This document shows positions 54,773 through 64,000 of a DNA stretch of 64,000 nt, in pieces. The stretch's first letter is position 1. Each line of letters starts with the position of its first letter. Below the pieces are notes generated by a model that was not told where the DNA came from, ran no database searches, and saw nothing but the letters and a program-made list of their open reading frames with translations. The position numbers and the translations under genes were made by a program. This DNA is from Deltaproteobacteria bacterium (GTDB lineage: Bacteria > Desulfobacterota > Desulfobacteria > Desulfobacterales > GCA-2748835): positions 124,001 to 188,000 of the forward strand of contig PDTL01000018.1 in NCBI GenBank assembly GCA_002748835.1. The letters run 5' to 3'.

Positions 54773-56146
54773 TCAAGGCTTGAGAATTCGTTTGATGGTT
54801 CTGGAAAGGGACACCACATTGAACGGTTTTTTAATGTAGCCGTTGCATCCGGCGTCCCGCAGACGCTGCACCATCGCCTCAGAAGAAAAGCCTGATGAAA
54901 TGAGTACCCGAACGTTCGGGTTCCGATCCCGCAGAGCCCTGAACACCGCTTCGCCGTCCATGCCGGGCATCACGAGATCCAGGATCACCAAATCGATTTT
55001 ATCTCCGTACTGATCGTAAACCCGAAGGGCGTCTTCCCCGCTCAGTGCCGTAATCACAGATGCACCCATTTTTTCCAGCATCTCTTTTCCCACATCCACC
55101 AGCATGTGCTCATCGTCCACCAGAAGGACCGTGGATGGCACCTTTTGAATCTCCTCATAGGCATTGAAAGCCGCATACTGCGTGAAGCTGAGTGCCCGGG
55201 CCTCCGGGTACGGGCGTCCCGCATCGCCGGAGACAGGGTCGCCGGGTTCCATGACCCGCTGGGGCATACGATAATCGACCGGAACAGACGGATTAATGGC
55301 CCCGGCCTGTTTCCGATTCACAATCTGATCATTGAACTCTTCCAGATTGATGCGGTGTTTTCCCTGACGGGAAAAATCAAACAGCTGGGCGGTCAGTTCC
55401 GTGCCGCTCTGTACAGACTGCAGGATCTGCTTGAGTTTTTCGTAGTGCGGATGCTGCTCATCCAGATTGTAGAGCATGAGAGAGGCATTCCCGCTAATGG
55501 CCATGAGCAGGTTGTTGAACTCATGACCAATGCTGCCGGCCAGCTGGCCCAGGGCATCGATTTCCCGGGCCTGATTCAGGATGGTCTCCAGCCGATGAAG
55601 CTCGGCCTGGTGTTTTTTAGGCTGCGTCACATCTTTTATAATGACCAGAAAGGACGGTTCTCCCTGAAACAGGATGGACCTGGCAGTGAAGAGGGCGTCC
55701 CGAAACGCACCCGACTTGAGCCGGCACTGAAATTCAAAGTCGTCCACCCGACCCCGACTACCTAAATGCGCCGTGATCTGATCCCGGTCCTCATCCCGGA
55801 CAAAAAAACCGCCCATGTACAAGGAAAGATTCAGGAGATCTGTGGCATCATATTCGAAAATCCGGCAGAACGCTGGATTCACGTACGTGCAAACCGCATC
55901 TGACGCGCGAACGATCAACAAGGGATCTGGGATCTCCTGCAAAATGGCCTGCTGCTCATCCTTTAGTTGCCGAAGCTGGAAATCGACCCGTTCCACACGA
56001 GCATCGGCCAGCTCCAATCGGTGTTTGATCAGTTCAAGGCGCGTGATGTAATCAGGGGCTGGACGCTCCCTATCCCCAGAACCGGACGCCATTTTTTGCG
56101 AATCGACAGCTCTCGTCTTACGCATTTCCGAATTATCCTGATGCAT
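54773..56146 (-). CDS. PAS-HisKA-receiver protein lacking a kinase ATPase domain
   Basis: A 457-residue signalling protein. A coiled-coil lead (about residues 38-70), a PAS domain (about 70-175), a HisKA dimerisation helix with His208 in SIGHEFNNLL, a linker of about 75 residues, and a C-terminal receiver domain with Asp390 in VILDLVMPGMDG and Lys439 in YIKKPF. The HATPase_c domain that normally follows HisKA is absent: no N, G1 or G2 box lies between 260 and 338. It cannot autophosphorylate alone and may be a phosphorelay adapter or a deletion derivative. The ATG at 56146 is five bases after GGGAGG; the adjacent GTG is too close. Confidence 0.88.
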   Translation of the reverse strand: MHQDNSEMRKTRAVDSQKMASGSGDRERPAPDYITRLELIKHRLELADARVERVDFQLRQLKDEQQAILQEIPDPLLIVRASDAVCTYVNPAFCRIFEYDATDLLNLSLYMGGFFVRDEDRDQITAHLGSRGRVDDFEFQCRLKSGAFRDALFTARSILFQGEPSFLVIIKDVTQPKKHQAELHRLETILNQAREIDALGQLAGSIGHEFNNLLMAISGNASLMLYNLDEQHPHYEKLKQILQSVQSGTELTAQLFDFSRQGKHRINLEEFNDQIVNRKQAGAINPSVPVDYRMPQRVMEPGDPVSGDAGRPYPEARALSFTQYAAFNAYEEIQKVPSTVLLVDDEHMLVDVGKEMLEKMGASVITALSGEDALRVYDQYGDKIDLVILDLVMPGMDGEAVFRALRDRNPNVRVLISSGFSSEAMVQRLRDAGCNGYIKKPFNVVSLSRTIKRILKP

Positions 56147-56555
56147 CACCGCCTCCCTGCGGTCTTTTTCATTCCATTTTCACAGCTACATCTGTCCTGC
56201 ATCGCCATTAAATTGTATTAGATAGGCTGAAATCGACTCATTTTTTAAATGCTTAGTTATTATTATACAAGCATTTGAAAATGCTGAAAAGAGAATAAAA
56301 CGATTCCTCCCGGATTCACGCCTGATTTTCAAATCTTGTTCAGGATAACAACGGACCACACCTGGATAAAAAATGAGGGCGATAGGCGGCGTGCGCTTCT
56401 CGGGCGGAATTCCCGGATCGCACAAATAGAGTTGAAAGGCATCCGGGTTTCCGTTATTTTATAAAGAAAGATAACAATACGAATCAGCTATTAGATAACC
56501 GGCGAATTGCGGGCTATTTTAAGACCTGCCTGCGCAGCCGATGATGGAGAGAATC
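56147..56555. other. Divergent intergenic region with hairpin
   Basis: About 400 bp, AT-rich on the left. AAATGCTT (56247-56254) and AAGCATTT (56269-56276) form an 8-bp inverted repeat that spans a minus-strand -10 element. No gene is seen. The plus-strand promoter of the GAF-ANTAR gene must lie in the right part. Confidence 0.5.
56262..56290 (-). promoter_or_regulatory. Candidate sigma-70 promoter of the PAS-receiver operon
   Basis: On the minus strand TTTTCA (-35, 56290-56285) and a perfect TATAAT (-10, 56267-56262) are 17 bp apart, about 110 bp before the start at 56146. The -10 lies in the loop of the AAATGCTT/AAGCATTT inverted repeat. Confidence 0.4.
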
Positions 56556-57311
56556 ATGCATCCGGAAACGCGTTCGGACGACACACAAAAAGCATCCCCT
56601 AATGCGTCCGAAGATCAGTTCATTAAGGCATTGATGGACATCGGCACGGCCATCACATCGGATCTGTACCTGGAAGATATTCTCAAACTCATCGTGATGG
56701 CGACCGCCCGGATCATGGACGTAGAAATCTGCTCTCTCTGGCTGATCGACACCGCTGAAACACCGCCGAGAATCCGCCTCAAAGCCACTCAGGCCATCAA
56801 TCCTGATTATATCAAGGACCGCTCTCTCAGCCTGGATGAAGGCGTGGTGGGAGCTGTGGCCACGCACGGTGAGCCGCTCATGATCGCCGATGTTCTCTCC
56901 GAGCCCCTGTTCAAGGAAAAAAAGATGGCTGAAAAACTCGGACTGGTCTCCATGCTCGGGGTGCCGCTCATCGGTAAAGGTGAACAGATCATCGGCGTTT
57001 TCAACTGTTTTACCTTGGAACCCCGCGCCTTTACCCATAAAGACGTGATGCTCATCTCTGCTGTGGCCAATCAGGCTGCCATCGCCATCCTGAATACCGA
57101 ATTGATGGTAAAAACCAAGGTGATCCAGGAAGAACTCGAAACCCGCAAACTCCTCGACCGTGCCAAAGCCGTGATCATGCGCCGCCGGAATCTTACCGGG
57201 GATGAAGCGTTCCGCTGGATCAAACAGCGGAGCACGGACTCCCGGAATACCCTGCGTCAGGTCGCAGAAGCCGTGCTGCTGTCTGAAGATTTAGAAGCAC
57301 CGCCGCACTGA
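56556..57311 (+). CDS. GAF-ANTAR transcription antiterminator
   Basis: A 251-residue regulator. A GAF domain (about residues 25-170: DVEICSLWLIDTAETPP, GVVGAVATHGEPLMIADVLSEP) precedes a short coiled coil and an ANTAR RNA-binding domain (about 185-240: LLDRAKAVIMRRRNLTGDEAFRWIKQRS). ANTAR proteins bind paired hairpins in mRNA leaders and prevent termination, often for nitrogen genes. The ATG at 56556 follows GGAGAG; an upstream ATG at 56541 is possible. The gene converges on gdhA. No adjacent histidine kinase with a separate ANTAR partner is visible. Confidence 0.9.
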   Translation: MHPETRSDDTQKASPNASEDQFIKALMDIGTAITSDLYLEDILKLIVMATARIMDVEICSLWLIDTAETPPRIRLKATQAINPDYIKDRSLSLDEGVVGAVATHGEPLMIADVLSEPLFKEKKMAEKLGLVSMLGVPLIGKGEQIIGVFNCFTLEPRAFTHKDVMLISAVANQAAIAILNTELMVKTKVIQEELETRKLLDRAKAVIMRRRNLTGDEAFRWIKQRSTDSRNTLRQVAEAVLLSEDLEAPPH

Positions 57312-57323
57312 CGACCAAACACC

Positions 57324-57372
57324 AAAAAAAGGGGGACTGATGCCGGGAATCTTTTCCCGTCACCTGCCCCCC
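57324..57372 (-). terminator. Terminator between the ANTAR gene and gdhA
   Basis: GGGGG (57331-57335) pairs with CCCCC (57367-57371), and inside it CGGGAA (57344-57349) with TTCCCG (57354-57359). The A run at 57324-57330 gives seven U after the stem on the minus strand, so it serves gdhA. Confidence 0.7.
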
Positions 57373-57463
57373 TTACACGTCCGATTACCGCCCTGCCGCA
57401 CCGAAAAACTGCTCGCGCGGCATGCCTCATGTCATACGACCCGGCGTATACGGCTGCTGCCGA

Positions 57464-58903
<1,440 letters not shown>

Positions 58904-59479
58904 TCAATCCTTTACGATAAAAATCCGGCCTCTTTCGATACACGCCTTTTCCGGTTTCCGTCCCTTCCGGTAATAGTGAACAGACGGAGAGCGGTTCCCG
59001 TCCTGCCCGGAAAACTCCTGAACCAGTTCCGCCAGACTGTCAAACCCGCTTCCAAAAAAAGGCAGCTTTGAAAAAAACGGCCTGTCACTTCGCACATCAG
59101 TCAGTACGGCAAAGTGAAGCGGGCAGCGCGGGTCACCAATCACCAGAAGATATTTATCACCGGATTCCGTAATTTTGTAGTCCGGAGGCAGTGCCTCGGC
59201 CCCAATGGGAAAAAACGCTTTTTCCAGAATCCGTGCCGCTGCCGGGGCGTCGATATCCGCAAAGGACATAAGATCCGGACAGTCCGAATACCCCAGCGCA
59301 TACAATGCGATGCTGAAACTGCTGATATCCTGGTATACAGGCATCTTGCGGTCGCTCATCATCAGGATTTCCCTGATTCGCTCATAACTCAGAAGACCGT
59401 CGACACTGATATCTTTCCGGTTTCGCATGGCGTTCTCCGTCGTAAAACCCGTATTGTCGCGTGTATTGTTCTCCCGCAT
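58904..59479 (-). CDS. Uncharacterised soluble protein upstream of gdhA
   Basis: A 191-residue protein I do not recognise. There is no signal peptide or membrane helix. The middle (ILEKAFFPIGAEALPPDYKITESGDKYLLVIGDPRCPLHFAVLTD, given here only as a region near residues 85-130) looks like alternating beta-strands. The C-terminus is basic. The ATG at 59479 follows ACAGGAAGGTTCTCC. It is on the same strand as gdhA, 84 bp upstream of its start, so the two could be co-transcribed. Confidence 0.65.
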   Translation of the reverse strand: MRENNTRDNTGFTTENAMRNRKDISVDGLLSYERIREILMMSDRKMPVYQDISSFSIALYALGYSDCPDLMSFADIDAPAAARILEKAFFPIGAEALPPDYKITESGDKYLLVIGDPRCPLHFAVLTDVRSDRPFFSKLPFFGSGFDSLAELVQEFSGQDGNRSPSVHYYRKGRKPEKACIERGRIFIVKD

Positions 59480-59815
59480 GGAGAACCTTCCTGTTGTTAG
59501 TGGCATGCGCACCGACCCGCGACCGCCCGCAAATGCGGAAAAACGTCACGGCCAACACCCGACCCGCCAGACAATAGCAAAAATCGCACCAAACGATCAA
59601 AAATAACCGGTTTTTTTACACGTTGAATTTATATCATATCTTCAGGGATGCCGCAGAAACGAGAGAAGTGGCAGAAAACCGCTGCTGCTGAACCGATGCA
59701 CAACCCCGTCGTCCGGGAATACCCACAGAAGCCCCATGGTAAGCTTAGCAAGGGCAGGCAGAGGGTTGTGTATAAAAACTGAACAGCGCCGTCAAGATTT
59801 GACCAGCGCCATGGA
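59480..59815. other. Intergenic region, no gene seen
   Basis: About 335 bp between two minus-strand genes. It should hold the promoter of the 191-residue protein gene and the end of the orphan regulator transcript. Open frames here lack ribosome-binding sites, and I see no strong hairpin. Confidence 0.4.
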
Positions 59816-61255
59816 TCATTCCGTATCCTGCTGTTTTTTCAGCCGGTGGCGCAGGGTATTCCGGCTGATCCCCAGCATCCTTGCCGCATGCACCTGGTTA
59901 CCGCCACAGGCGTTCAGGGCCTGGCGGATCAATACTGCCTCCACGACATCAATCACCCGGGCATGAAGATCCGGTCCCGGAAGCCGGAGGATATCCGGTA
60001 CGACCGACTCGAGCGCGGCATTCAGACGGCGCATGGCATGATCCGGACTGACAGCGTCGGGCACCGGTTGTGACGGGGGGTCAGGAATCAACAGATTCCC
60101 TTCCGCGATAAGATTCCCCGTGCTCAATAGCACTGCGCGACGGATACAGTTTTCAAGTTCACGCACGTTGCCCGGCCATGCACAGCTGCGCAAACGGGCC
60201 ATGGCGCCTTCTGAAATATGACAGACCGGCTGACCATATTCCAGCGCAAACCGTTTCCGAAAGTAGTTCACAAGCTCCGGAATATCTTCAGACCGCTCTG
60301 CCAACGGCGGGAGGTGAAGCGAAATGACATTCAGACGCCAGTAAAGATCCGGCCTGAATTCACCCGCTTCAACCGCTTTTTCCAGATCCTTGTTGGTTGC
60401 GGCAATAACCCGGACATTGACCTTGACAGCGGTGCTGCCGCCAACGCGTTCAATCTCTCCCTCCTGAAGCACCCGGAGCAGTTTGGCCTGCAGCGGCACT
60501 GGCATTTCTCCGATTTCATCGAGAAACAGGGTGCCGTTTCTGCAACGCTCGACTTTTCCGATATGGGTCCGGTCTGCACCGGTAAAGGACCCCCGCTCAT
60601 GGCCGAAGAGTTCGCTTTCAAACAGCGTTTCAGGAATGGCGGCACAGTTAACGGCAAGAAAGGGTTTTTCCTTGCGCCGGCTGTGATGATAAATCGCTCT
60701 GGCAGCCAGCTCTTTTCCTGTGCCGCTTTCACCGGTGATCAACACCGGTACATCGGTTTCCGCCACCTGGCCGATCCGCTTGAAAATTTCATGCATCTTC
60801 CGGCTATTGCCGATGATCTGCAGGTCGTTTTCTCCCTGCATCACAGGGGCCGCAGGGGATGGAGCTGGTAGGCGGACCGTCTCTTTCATCTGCCGGTTGA
60901 CCTGGAGGGCTTCGGCGACAATGCGGCTTAATGCATTTCGCTCAAACGGTTTGACCAGATAATCATACGCCCCCCGTTTCATGGCCTCAATAGCCAGCTC
61001 CGTGGTTCCGTGGGCTGTCATTAAAATGACAGGGGTTCTGATTTCCATCTCCTGGATAGCAGACAGTGTTTCCAGGCCGTCCACATCCGGCATCCGGCAA
61101 TCGAGCATAATCAGATCAAAGCCAGTGCAACCCAGATGGTCCAGAACATGCCGGCTATCGGAACAGGCGGTCACCGCATATCCCTTTCGCTGAAAAAATC
61201 GGCTCAGGAAAGAAATCAGCCCGTCATCATCATCCATTATCAGTATCTGTTCCAT
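59816..61255 (-). CDS. Orphan NtrC-family sigma-54-dependent response regulator
   Basis: A 479-residue regulator with a receiver domain (phosphoacceptor Asp52 in IMLDCRMPD), an AAA+ domain with Walker A GESGTGK (175-181) and a variant sigma-54 loop GSFTGA (222-227) in place of GAFTGA, and a Fis-type helix-turn-helix ending GGNQVHAARMLGISRNTLRHRLKK. The variant loop occurs in active family members. The ATG at 61255 directly precedes the receiver fold. No histidine kinase gene is adjacent, so its partner is elsewhere. Confidence 0.93.
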   Translation of the reverse strand: MEQILIMDDDDGLISFLSRFFQRKGYAVTACSDSRHVLDHLGCTGFDLIMLDCRMPDVDGLETLSAIQEMEIRTPVILMTAHGTTELAIEAMKRGAYDYLVKPFERNALSRIVAEALQVNRQMKETVRLPAPSPAAPVMQGENDLQIIGNSRKMHEIFKRIGQVAETDVPVLITGESGTGKELAARAIYHHSRRKEKPFLAVNCAAIPETLFESELFGHERGSFTGADRTHIGKVERCRNGTLFLDEIGEMPVPLQAKLLRVLQEGEIERVGGSTAVKVNVRVIAATNKDLEKAVEAGEFRPDLYWRLNVISLHLPPLAERSEDIPELVNYFRKRFALEYGQPVCHISEGAMARLRSCAWPGNVRELENCIRRAVLLSTGNLIAEGNLLIPDPPSQPVPDAVSPDHAMRRLNAALESVVPDILRLPGPDLHARVIDVVEAVLIRQALNACGGNQVHAARMLGISRNTLRHRLKKQQDTE

Positions 61256-61721
61256 TGCATTGATCCAATTGATTTTGGGAAAAGAACTATACCGATATTG
61301 CAAATGGAAAGTCAACCGCACCCCGATGATCTTGTCCTGTCAATGCAGCAGGCAAAGCGCCTGACGCCGAAAGGGGAGTGAATCCCATATGCCGGATAGG
61401 ACAAAAACATTCTGCCGTGGATCCGCGCTTGCCTTCGGGTTCTATTTATGGTTTTATTAAGATATCGTATTCATATTCACATTCAGGGGCCTTTCTACCC
61501 GTACCGAATTTATCCGGCCATTTCAGCGGATAGGCAAGGCTCATGGTAAACGCCTTTAGCGATTTGTACGCCCTGCCGGCTGCAACAGATATCGTTTTTT
61601 ATAAAAAATACAATTTATTGGTTATTTTGTTCTACTTCCTGAAAAGCCTTAGTTTTCATAACTTGTGTTTGTTTCACAACCAGCGTTTACTGTAAAAAAC
61701 AAAGGAGAAGAGGAGGTCAGT
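61256..61721. other. Divergent intergenic region, AT-rich
   Basis: About 465 bp between the orphan regulator and the CoA-transferase gene. The right half is strongly AT-rich and holds AAAGGAGAAGAGGAGGTCAGT before the ATG at 61722 (two overlapping ribosome-binding sites). I see no gene or RNA. Confidence 0.45.
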
Positions 61722-62906
61722 ATGGAAAACGCATTATCTGGTATCAAAGTCCTGGATTTTACCACGTTGCTGCCTGGACCGTATGCAACGCTGACACTTG
61801 CAGATCTGGGGGCAGAGGTATTACGTGTCAGCTCCCCCGGCCGTTTTGATCTGGTGATTGAGTCAGAACCCAAAATTCATGATACCCGTATTTCGGCAAA
61901 TCAGGCCTGGCTTCACCGAAACAAGAAAACCATGGATTTGAACCTGAAAACGGATGAAGCAAAGGACATTGTAAAAAAGCTCATTATGGAATACGATGTG
62001 GTTATCGAACAGTTCCGGCCGGGTGTTATGGATAAACTGGGACTGGGATACACAGCACTGGAACAATTAAACCCCCGCCTGATTTACTGCTCCCTTACTG
62101 GATACGGTCAGACAGGGCCGTTAAAAGACCGGGCAGGGCACGATATCAATTATCTTTCCAGAAGCGGGCTCATGTCCCATGCCGGTAAAAAGGGAATTGG
62201 GCCCACCCTGATGAATTTCCAGATTGCGGATATTGCATCCGGCTCCCTGAATGCGGTTGTTGGTATTCTGGCTGCCATTCATTACAGAACCGCCTCCGGA
62301 AAGGGACAATACGTTGATATTGCCATGCTGGACGGCCTGATTCCATTTAACTCGCTAGATGGTGCGGGTTTTCTGGTTGATGGCAATATGCCGGGGATGG
62401 AATCCGGATTACTGAACGGCGGCTCTGCCTATGATTTTTATGAAACCAGTGATGGTAAATACATGAGTGTCGGCTCTCTTGAACCCAAATTCTGGAAAGA
62501 ATTCTGCGAGACACTGGGGCACCCTGAATGGATAGAAAACACCGTTGCACCGCCCGATATCGATTCCCTGAAGGCAGGTATTCGTTCGGCTTTTCTGGAA
62601 AAAACCCAAAAGCAATGGCAGGAAATTTTTGACCGCGGGGACTGCTGCGTGGAACCGGTTTTAAATCTGCAGGATGTCTTTCTGGAAGATGAACACATCC
62701 GCCAAAGGGAAATGATCGTCAACGTTCCAATGGAAAACGGCCAAACCGTTCCCCAATATGGCATGCCGGTCAAACTCTCAAAAACCCCGGCACGTTATCG
62801 ACATGCCGGGCATGAAGTGGGGAAGGATACGATTCCCATACTCACAGACCTTGGCTACACGAAAGAAGAAATTGAAGGCCTCACGGCCCGGGGGGTGCTT
62901 TCGTAA
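61722..62906 (+). CDS. CaiB/BaiF-family CoA-transferase
   Basis: A 394-residue family III CoA-transferase. LSGIKVLDFTTLLPGPYATLTLADLGAEVLRV opens the fold, followed by NKKTMDLNLKTDEAKDIVKKL, VVIEQFRPGVMDKLGLGY and the GHDINYLSRSGLMS region, where the catalytic Asp normally lies. These enzymes move CoA between carboxylic acids, for example in alpha-methylacyl-CoA or carnitine metabolism; the substrate is unknown. No acyl-CoA dehydrogenase or hydratase gene adjoins it. The strong GAGGAGG site decides the start at 61722. Confidence 0.92.
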   Translation: MENALSGIKVLDFTTLLPGPYATLTLADLGAEVLRVSSPGRFDLVIESEPKIHDTRISANQAWLHRNKKTMDLNLKTDEAKDIVKKLIMEYDVVIEQFRPGVMDKLGLGYTALEQLNPRLIYCSLTGYGQTGPLKDRAGHDINYLSRSGLMSHAGKKGIGPTLMNFQIADIASGSLNAVVGILAAIHYRTASGKGQYVDIAMLDGLIPFNSLDGAGFLVDGNMPGMESGLLNGGSAYDFYETSDGKYMSVGSLEPKFWKEFCETLGHPEWIENTVAPPDIDSLKAGIRSAFLEKTQKQWQEIFDRGDCCVEPVLNLQDVFLEDEHIRQREMIVNVPMENGQTVPQYGMPVKLSKTPARYRHAGHEVGKDTIPILTDLGYTKEEIEGLTARGVLS

Positions 62907-62946
62907 TTAAACCCGTTTTTTCTTTTTTCAGTTTTCAGTAAAACAG

Positions 62947-63033
62947 CGGCTGTATTTTTTCTGAGCTTCAGCATCTCTGCACACCGGGGCAGGGAAATAT
63001 ACCCCTGAAATCCGTTCAGAAAAAATACAGCCG
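62947..63033. repeat. Perfect 18-bp inverted repeat
   Basis: CGGCTGTATTTTTTCTGA (62947-62964) is exactly repeated in inverse as TCAGAAAAAATACAGCCG (63016-63033), with 51 bp between. It lies between the CoA-transferase and HEAT-like genes. It could be a long-loop hairpin, a degenerate miniature element or a terminator that uses the internal T runs. Confidence 0.75.
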
Positions 63034-63078
63034 TCTGACATCTTCAAGCACAGTAAAAACGTCGGGAAGACACATTCT

Positions 63079-63870
63079 ATGGAAACAAGAATAGAAATAA
63101 CAAGCTGGAAAGGCGCTCTCCTTGTTATCGGACTCGTGGTTTTTGCCTTTTCGATGCATCATTTTACCTACTACTACAACCCAAAACTGGATGAAACCAG
63201 GATGGCATTACGGTCCGACGATCCGGCCATCATTGCACAGGCGCTTTTAGATATCGGGCGTCTGGGGATGGCCAAGGGACACAAGCTGATACCCGATATC
63301 CTTACGTTGCTTGGTGATGAAAGGCCCGTACCCGAAGAAATCGCACAAAAAATGGCACTGCGAATTCAATCCATGCCGAGTGCTGTCTTTATCCCTGGAA
63401 TAGAGGATCACCTGAAAAACATCCTAACCATTGGATATACTGCGGCCCTTGCGATTCAGGGGCTGGTCATCATCGATGTGCACCATTTAAGGCGGATCGG
63501 AGGAAAGGCAAACAAACAGATTGTCTCGTATGTAACAAAAGAGATCGATCCAGCTGATGAACACGCCCTCTCCAACGCGCTGATTGCCGTCGGTCACATT
63601 CACAGAAAGCGGCTGATTCCCTTCTGGTTTGACTGCCTGGCCATTGAATCGGAACCCATACGCCTTCTCGCCCTGACCGGTTTGACGTATTACATTCATG
63701 ATCGGACACATGGCTTGTGGACATGGAAACCAGAGAAGGAAATATCCCCACCCATGATAGAAAACCTCAAGCGGTGTCTTGACGATCCCTATCCCCATAT
63801 TCGGCAAAACGCGGAGGAGGTGATGTACAAACTAAGAAAAGCGGGCCTGCCCCTTGAGATGACAGAATAA
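63079..63870 (+). CDS. Membrane-anchored HEAT-like repeat protein
   Basis: A 263-residue protein with one N-terminal transmembrane helix (about residues 12-30, KGALLVIGLVVFAFSMHHF) and a soluble part made of paired helices resembling HEAT or PBS-lyase repeats: DDPAIIAQALLDIGRLGMAKG, DEHALSNALIAVGHIHRKRLIP and DDPYPHIRQNAEEVMYKLRKAG. Such repeats bind protein partners. The anchored helix suggests the repeats face the periplasm or cytoplasm; the side is unclear. No function can be assigned. Confidence 0.7.
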   Translation: METRIEITSWKGALLVIGLVVFAFSMHHFTYYYNPKLDETRMALRSDDPAIIAQALLDIGRLGMAKGHKLIPDILTLLGDERPVPEEIAQKMALRIQSMPSAVFIPGIEDHLKNILTIGYTAALAIQGLVIIDVHHLRRIGGKANKQIVSYVTKEIDPADEHALSNALIAVGHIHRKRLIPFWFDCLAIESEPIRLLALTGLTYYIHDRTHGLWTWKPEKEISPPMIENLKRCLDDPYPHIRQNAEEVMYKLRKAGLPLEMTE

Positions 63871-63914
63871 ACAAAAACGATAGATGCGAAAATAAGCTGG
63901 ACAGGCTCTGCAGG

Positions 63915-63950
63915 GAAACCGGATGCCGGCATCCGTCAACGTCCGGTTTC
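63915..63950. other. Nested hairpin after the HEAT-like gene
   Basis: GAAACCGGA (63915-63923) pairs with TCCGGTTTC (63942-63950), and inside it GGATGCC-GGCATCC (63921-63934) is a perfect palindrome sharing three bases. No T run follows, so termination is doubtful; the window ends shortly after. Confidence 0.45.
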
Positions 63951-64000
63951 GCCCTGACGGGTATGCGCTGGCTGTCACCAGCGGTCGAAGGATACAAGTG

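Overview
This 64 kb window is a moderately GC-rich chromosomal segment that I would place in the Desulfobacterota (a deltaproteobacterial anaerobe, sulfate-reducer-like). That is inference from gene content: a lactate-utilisation LutABC set, a non-proton-pumping NADH dehydrogenase beside a haem-type sensor kinase, a YeiH-type transporter with sigma-54 control, a YkgJ cysteine-cluster protein, a fused B12-binding radical SAM protein and Fe-dependent alcohol dehydrogenases. No rRNA, tRNA, CRISPR array or intact prophage is visible. One decayed insertion sequence is present.

Layout. 0.1-8.3 kb: a DUF401 membrane protein, a rhomboid protease carrying a DnaJ-C-like tail, serC, a Kef-type antiporter and a proteostasis cluster (HtpX, Hsp20, an M48 lipoprotein). 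8.4-15.5 kb: NDH-2, a c-haem sensor kinase and an NtrC-family regulator in one transcription unit, then a sigma-54-like promoter driving a YeiH-family transporter and a small membrane protein. 15.5-17.1 kb: a cNMP-binding protein and a radical SAM enzyme. 17.3-21.7 kb: carAB with a possible attenuator. 22.1-25.1 kb: lutABC. 25.4-28.3 kb: an NlpE-like lipoprotein, a frameshifted DJ-1 gene, folD, a truncated gene and the IS remnant. 28.6-33.0 kb: an orphan membrane protein, an enoyl-CoA hydratase, azlCD and a methyltransferase. 33.2-37.1 kb: a very large SNF2-like protein with eroded motor motifs.

37.2-46.5 kb is the conserved bacterial block rpmH-rnpA-yidD-yidC-jag-mnmE preceded by rng, and followed by a three-gene cassette (YkgJ protein, small protein, PrmA-like methyltransferase). 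Two perfect 16-bp parS palindromes flank this cassette, one of them inside the last codons and stop of the methyltransferase gene. This places the window in the origin-proximal part of the chromosome, although dnaA, gidA and parAB are not in the window.

46.6-64 kb: a fused radical SAM protein, a DegP-like protease, two tandem Fe-ADH-family genes (one has lost every metal ligand) with a putative SCP2-like gene, an EEP-family phosphoesterase, a PAS-HisKA-receiver protein without an ATPase domain, a GAF-ANTAR regulator convergent with gdhA, an orphan NtrC-family regulator, a CaiB-type CoA-transferase and a membrane-anchored HEAT-like protein.

The strongest leads are the parS pair, the haem kinase/sigma-54/YeiH module, the eroded SNF2 protein, the metal-less ADH paralogue and the rhomboid-DnaJ fusion. 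No single locus reads as a complete new defence or biosynthetic system.
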